Origin: an uncultured bacterium
Lineage (GTDB): Bacteria > Patescibacteriota > Minisyncoccia > Phycocordibacterales > CAIZLB01
Assembly (NCBI GenBank): GCA_903952785.1
Contig: CAJBHC010000005.1
Coordinates: 1 to 8,713, forward strand
Direction: 5' to 3'
Length of the DNA stretch: 8,713 nucleotides
The notes under the pieces are model-generated. The model had not been told where the DNA came from, searched no databases, and saw nothing but the letters and a program-made list of their open reading frames with translations. The first letter of the stretch is position 1. The number at the start of each line of letters is the position of its first letter. A program made the translations under genes and the position numbers. Below, in pieces: positions 5,054-8,713 of this stretch.

Positions 5054-6226
5054 ATGAAAAGTAAAACTAAAGGACTTCGAATTAAGATTACCCAAACTAA
5101 GGGGCTCCGAACTTGGATTGAAATAGATAAAAAATCAGTTTTAAGTAATTTGAAATCGTTTCGCGGTTTTGTTGGCAAGAATGTTAAGATAATGTCCGTT
5201 GTTAAGTCTAATGCCTACGGTCATGGTCTTTGGGATTTTGCAAATATCATAGAGAACAATAAAGATTTAGATTGGTTTGGTGTGGACTCGGTTGTTGAGG
5301 GCCTCACTTTGAGACAAGAAGGGGTTAAAAAACCGATTCTCGTTCTTGGGTATGTCCTACCAGAGATGTTAAGGGTGGCAGAGGAGAATGATTTAAGTAT
5401 AGCTGTGTCTTCTTTTGAAACTATTGAGGGAATTCTAAAGACTAAATTTAGCAAAAAACTTAAGATTCATTTGAAAGTGGATACCGGTATGCATCGACAT
5501 GGTTTTAACCTGAATCAAAAGCTAGAGGTTTCTTTTGCCCTAAGGAGTATCTTGTCTAAAGTTGAGATTGAGGGTGTTTTCACCCATTTCTCATCTGCAA
5601 AAGATCCAAACGATAGAGCTTATACCAACAAGCAGATTGCTGAATTTATAGAATGGACGGATTTTTTATCGAAGGAATTAAATATAAAACCCATCAGGCA
5701 CGCGTCTGCGACCGGCGGAAGTTTGATTTACGAAACGGCTCATTTCGATATGATTAGAGTTGGAATTGGAATGTATGGACTTTGGCCGTCTGTGGAAGCA
5801 AAAAAACATAAATCTGGATCAATAAAAATAAAACCAGTTTTAGCTTGGAAAACTATCGTTGCAGAAATTAAGGAGGTTAAAAAAGGAGAGGGAATAGGTT
5901 ATGACTTATCGGAAAAAATTAACAAAAATACCAAGGTTGCCATTTTACCCATAGGTTATTGGCATGGTTTTCCTCGAGCTCTTTCTCGAATTGGCTATGT
6001 CTATATAAAAGGTCAGGCCTGTAAAGTATTAGGAAATGTCTGCATGGACATAATAGTGGTGGACGCTACAAAGGTTCCAAGCGTAAAAGTTGGTGATGAG
6101 GTTGAAATTATCGGCCAAGACGACAATCGCAAAAATAGTTTGGTAAACATGGCTAAACTGCACAACATTTCCATTTATGAGCTGGTGACCAGAGTTAACC
6201 CATTAATCAAAAGGATTGTTGTTTGA
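5054..6226 (+). CDS. alr: Alanine racemase (PLP-dependent)
   Basis: A 390-aa cytoplasmic enzyme interconverting L- and D-alanine for peptidoglycan. The N-terminal TIM-barrel has the PLP lysine in VVKSNAYGHG (K51), the HLKVDTGMHRHGF motif (139-151), THFSSAKDP (177-185) and the phosphate-binding MIRVGIGMYGLWPS (233-246). The C-terminal beta domain has the second catalytic base in EGIGYDLS (Y283), LPIGYWHGFPRALS (298-311) and LGNVCMDIIVVD (326-337), and ends with YELVTRVNPLIKRIVV. Family proteins normally start close to 'RTWIEIDKKSVLSNL' (residue 19), so the first 18 residues are an extension made of a repeated TKGLR unit. No better in-frame start is available. It follows the pseudouridine synthase gene by 5 nt and ends in TGA, which shows the standard code is in use. 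Confidence 0.93.
   Translation: MKSKTKGLRIKITQTKGLRTWIEIDKKSVLSNLKSFRGFVGKNVKIMSVVKSNAYGHGLWDFANIIENNKDLDWFGVDSVVEGLTLRQEGVKKPILVLGYVLPEMLRVAEENDLSIAVSSFETIEGILKTKFSKKLKIHLKVDTGMHRHGFNLNQKLEVSFALRSILSKVEIEGVFTHFSSAKDPNDRAYTNKQIAEFIEWTDFLSKELNIKPIRHASATGGSLIYETAHFDMIRVGIGMYGLWPSVEAKKHKSGSIKIKPVLAWKTIVAEIKEVKKGEGIGYDLSEKINKNTKVAILPIGYWHGFPRALSRIGYVYIKGQACKVLGNVCMDIIVVDATKVPSVKVGDEVEIIGQDDNRKNSLVNMAKLHNISIYELVTRVNPLIKRIVV
5064..5111 (+). repeat. 30-bp-period imperfect tandem duplication at the alr start
   Basis: AAACTAAAGGACTTCGAA (5064-5081) recurs as AAACTAAGGGGCTCCGAA (5094-5111), 15 of 18 identical and differing only by transitions. It encodes TKGLR twice and accounts for the N-terminal extension of alanine racemase. 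Confidence 0.6.
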
Positions 6227-6244
6227 TCGATCGGATATTCCTTA

Positions 6245-6294
6245 TTGGGTATATTGATGCACATAAAAAACATGCATAAAACAATTGTACCCAA
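6245..6294. promoter_or_regulatory. Interrupted inverted repeat between alr and the surface protein gene
   Basis: TTGGGTA (6245-6251) pairs with TACCCAA (6288-6294). Inside it ATTG pairs with CAAT and ATGCA with TGCAT, around an A-rich loop. There is no T-run after it, so it is a poor terminator. The right arm overlaps the -35 of the next promoter. It could be the alr 3' end hairpin or an operator. Confidence 0.35.
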
Positions 6295-6314
6295 CGAGAT
6301 TAAAATGGTAGAAT
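6285..6314 (+). promoter_or_regulatory. Promoter of the surface protein gene
   Basis: TTGTAC (6285-6290), an 18-bp spacer and TAGAAT (6309-6314) preceded by TGG form an extended -10 promoter. RNA would start near 6321, leaving a leader of about 32 nt with no Shine-Dalgarno before ATG 6353. Confidence 0.5.
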
Positions 6315-6352
6315 TACAGAGTATTTGATTATAAACAATTACTACAAATTAA

Positions 6353-7711
6353 ATGAATGAAAAAACTTATATTAGCCAAAAACTTGCTCAGTCTTCTGTG
6401 CCCGGATGCGAGAGAGAAAGAGAGAGAGTAAATAACCCCTCGCGAAAGATAAGTTTTTCATTAAAAACTGTTGCGGTTTTATTTTGCTTTGCTTTGTTTT
6501 TTGGATTGGCTAGTTCTGCAAGCGCGGCAACATATTATGTACGCGCAGATGGTACTGTGACGGCGGCCAATAAAGCAAATGCCACAAGTCCTAATGCGGT
6601 GGGTACGTCTTTGAATATGGCGCAGGCTAATGCGTCAACTTTTTTGGCGGGAGATCAAGTCCTTTTTAGCTCTCAGGGAGGCAATTATACCTCAAGTCTG
6701 GTTTTACCCTCTGGTGGATCTGGGGTTGACACGGAAATTACCTATGCGAATGTTCCCGCTGAAACGCCTGTCATATCAATGGCCACTGACCCGCTTATTG
6801 ATACTAATGCAAAGTCGAATATTAAAATAATTGGATTCTCTTTAATATACACTGGAACAACAAACAATTTTGCAAATGGTATTAAGGTTAACGGCAACGG
6901 AACATCAAATATAACCATCAATAGTAATACTATCAATATGGGCGGCTATGGATATGGAATTATTTCAGCATCAAATAATCTTTCTGGTGTTCATATGGAT
7001 GGTAACAGTATTTCAAATGCTGGCGCTACTAAATTTTCTCTTTACTTCTATGGTACAGGGCTTAGCAATTTTACCTTGACGAACCATACTGTTGTAGAGA
7101 CTTCATTGGGGGCGCATTTGTTAAACATTAATGGTTTGACAGTAAATGGATATAATGCATCTGGTGGAGTTGCTAGTACTAATATGATAAAAGTTTCTTC
7201 TTGCACCGGAACAATTTCGATAAATAATTTAACAGCGAATATTACACTTGGAACAGCGCTCTATCTATACCAGTGCACCTTCGGAAGTGGGTCTGCAGTT
7301 TCAAATGCAAACATCTCAAATTCTACCGCAGGAAACGCTATCACTATAGATTCTAGCACGGGGACTTTTGCAATGAGTAGTGGAATAACAGTAACAGGCA
7401 CTAATGGAAATTATTCTATTGCATATGTCAGTAGTGCATTGACTAATGCAACATTGTCAGCAAATATTAGCGGTACAGCGAAACCAGGATTCAGATTTGA
7501 TAATTCAAGCGGTCTAACTGTCAGCAGTTCATCATATTCTGGTACAGGGACAAGTGGTTATTTTGTTGCGAATGGTTCACATAATATTGATTTTATTTCT
7601 AACACATCTAACGGCGGTGGTTTGGGTGGAGGATTTTGGGAACAAGATTCCTCATATATAACTTACACGGGTAAATGGATTTGGCTTTACAGCAAAAACG
7701 ACAACAGGTAG
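6353..7711 (+). CDS. Secreted right-handed parallel beta-helix surface protein, N-terminal part (frame broken)
   Basis: 452 residues in this frame. Residues 1-31 are a polar extension containing ERERER, encoded by a GA repeat. Residues 31-58 are a Sec signal peptide: RK, a hydrophobic core TVAVLFCFALFFGLA, and SSASA before ATYYVRADG, with cleavage likely after A58. The mature part starts with the 'TYYVRADG...AGDQVLFSSQGG' entry strand common in pectate-lyase-like beta-helix proteins. It continues with irregular 20-25-residue Asn/Ser/Thr/Gly-rich coils ('NITINSNTINMGGYGYGI', 'LTVNGYNASGG'). The frame ends artificially in 'GKWIWLYSKNDNR', and homologous coils continue one frame over. No catalytic residues or anchor can be seen. 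It is probably exported for attachment or polysaccharide contact (inference). ATG 6353 is the only start in frame upstream of the signal peptide. Confidence 0.75.
   Translation: MNEKTYISQKLAQSSVPGCERERERVNNPSRKISFSLKTVAVLFCFALFFGLASSASAATYYVRADGTVTAANKANATSPNAVGTSLNMAQANASTFLAGDQVLFSSQGGNYTSSLVLPSGGSGVDTEITYANVPAETPVISMATDPLIDTNAKSNIKIIGFSLIYTGTTNNFANGIKVNGNGTSNITINSNTINMGGYGYGIISASNNLSGVHMDGNSISNAGATKFSLYFYGTGLSNFTLTNHTVVETSLGAHLLNINGLTVNGYNASGGVASTNMIKVSSCTGTISINNLTANITLGTALYLYQCTFGSGSAVSNANISNSTAGNAITIDSSTGTFAMSSGITVTGTNGNYSIAYVSSALTNATLSANISGTAKPGFRFDNSSGLTVSSSSYSGTGTSGYFVANGSHNIDFISNTSNGGGLGGGFWEQDSSYITYTGKWIWLYSKNDNR
6410..6428 (+). repeat. GA dinucleotide tract in the surface protein leader region
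   Basis: 19 nt of alternating G and A with one AAA interruption, coding for ERERER before the signal peptide. A second ATG at 6357 lies in another frame and encodes MKKLILAKNLLSLL before a stop at 6429. Loss of one GA unit would join that start to the signal-peptide frame. Confidence 0.6.
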
Positions 7712-8713
7712 TAGTACAAATATTTCGTATCTTAGATGCCACGCCGGCAGTCAATCTCAGCCAAATAATGTTGTAGGATTTACTACGACAGGTTTTACAG
7801 CGGCCGGAGGTGTAAATGGTGTTACATACACAAATTGTACCGCGGATTATAATGCTGATCTTGGGTTTACCGCTCTAAATTCAGCGAACAATGTAACATA
7901 TTGGTATTGTAAGGCATCTTATAATGGAAGAATAAATGCTTCTGCTAACGGTGGTGCGTTCTTAGCTCATGACTCTGCGACTAATGTAAAGGCGTATTAT
8001 TCTATTGCTCACCATAATTACAATGAAGGCATTGGTGATGTAAGTGGTGGAACAAATGTTTATTATAATAATGTCAATTGGGCTAACGGATACGTGTCAG
8101 GAGATACATTTTGGGGTAGTACAGTGACGAGTCCTACTACAGGTCGAGGTAATATGTATTTTAGTATGGTAGGAGGTAATGGTACATTTAAAAATATCAT
8201 TTCAGGTAGCGGAAAACCACGTGAGAGGTCTGATTACGTGCCTTTATCAACGACATTTGATTACAATTTGTATAACGCATTGGATAACAACGCATTCACA
8301 ACAAATGATGGAGGAACAGCACAAACATCTTGGTCAACATACCACTCCTCAAAAGAGCTAAACAGCAATAATGCCGACCCTCTTTTTGTAAACACCTCCG
8401 GCTCATACTCCACATCAACTGATTTTCAGCTCACATACCTTTCTCCAGCTATTGATACAGGAACAACCCCAGCCTGGATGACCTCCACCACCACCGACTA
8501 CGCCAACAACCCCATCTATGGCACCCCAGACATCGGAGCATATGAATATCAACCACCATACACTATCACAACTGACCATCCACAATATTCAAGTAACATC
8601 AGAATATACGGAGATGGTAAATATAGATACATCACAGCAACCACATCTTCTTCAACTGCTAATCTCTCTGTAACACCAGAAGGAGGTTTTCCAACATACA
8701 GTGCATCAACTAC
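7662..8713 (+). pseudogene. Continuation of the beta-helix surface protein in the +1 frame (no start of its own; runs off the window)
   Basis: After the TAA at 7659-7661 this frame is open for 350 codons to the window edge and shows the same coil pattern as the preceding gene: 'NGFGFTAKTTTGSSTNISYL', 'LGFTALNSANNVTYWYCKASYNG', 'GGAFLAHDSATNVKAYYSIAHHN'. Near 8360-8550 it reaches a classic beta-helix end ('NADPLFVNTSG', 'LSPAIDTGT', 'PDIGAYEYQPP'), and then a new Thr/Ser-rich domain starts ('YTITTDHPQYSSNIRIYGDG'). It has no start codon near its beginning, so it is the second part of the gene beginning at 6353, split by a net +1 shift somewhere in 7662-7711. Either this copy is inactivated, or the break is a sequencing/assembly error or a real indel. 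The first ATG in frame lies deep inside, near 8151. Confidence 0.72.

Noticed and set aside
6218..6226. Alternative genetic code (UGA read as Gly, as in Gracilibacteria)
   Set aside because: TGA ends alanine racemase exactly at the family's normal C-terminus, and no internal TGA occurs in the real genes.
7693..7699. Programmed -1 slippery site (CAAAAAC) explaining the surface gene split
   Set aside because: The first triplet is not homopolymeric, and a -1 shift leads to the wrong frame; a +1 change is needed.
8179..8361. 60-codon ORF inside the surface gene
   Set aside because: Shadow frame; the frame continuing the beta-helix protein covers it.

Overview
The window is an AT-rich bacterial stretch using the standard bacterial code: TGA is a true stop at the end of the alanine racemase gene. 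Compact genes, 1-6 nt gaps inside operons, a stripped-down PilM/PilN/PilO set, an Asn/Ser/Thr-rich parallel beta-helix surface protein and no Shine-Dalgarno sequence before any gene all suggest a Patescibacteria (CPR) genome of the Parcubacteria type. This placement is inferred from gene style, not from a marker phylogeny.

Layout. Bases 1-137 hold the last codons of an integrase-type transposase cut by the window edge. A RuvX-like Holliday-junction nuclease fused to a MetRS/Trbp111-type tRNA-binding domain follows (250-1038). A type IV pilus assembly operon comes next: pilM, pilN-like, pilO-like and a small one-helix membrane protein (1157-3736), headed by a 12-bp perfect palindrome next to the likely -10 region. 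A tRNA-Arg(TCT) gene with promoter and terminator closes that side (3743-3904).

The most unusual part is 3905-4087. The last 21 nt of the tRNA-Val(TAC) gene, CCA included, recur as a displaced exact copy 181 bp away. The DNA between the copies can fold into a multibranched, tRNA-like structure with three hairpins, and each copy is preceded by a similar CAACA-core terminator. This looks like a tRNA attachment site carrying a tiny hairpin element, or a tRNA-derived structured RNA or repeat.

The tRNA-Val gene (minus strand) and an RluA/RluD-family pseudouridine synthase gene (plus strand) are fired by interlocked divergent promoters. The second of these predicts a leaderless mRNA beginning at the ATG at 4227. 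The alanine racemase gene follows 5 nt later (5054-6226) and supplies D-alanine for peptidoglycan.

From 6353 to the right edge lies one large secreted, beta-helical surface protein gene with its own promoter. It is broken by a net +1 frameshift between 7662 and 7711, and its N-terminus carries a GA dinucleotide repeat with two overlapping ATGs. Pilus assembly and a large variable surface protein together suggest a cell-contact lifestyle (inference).
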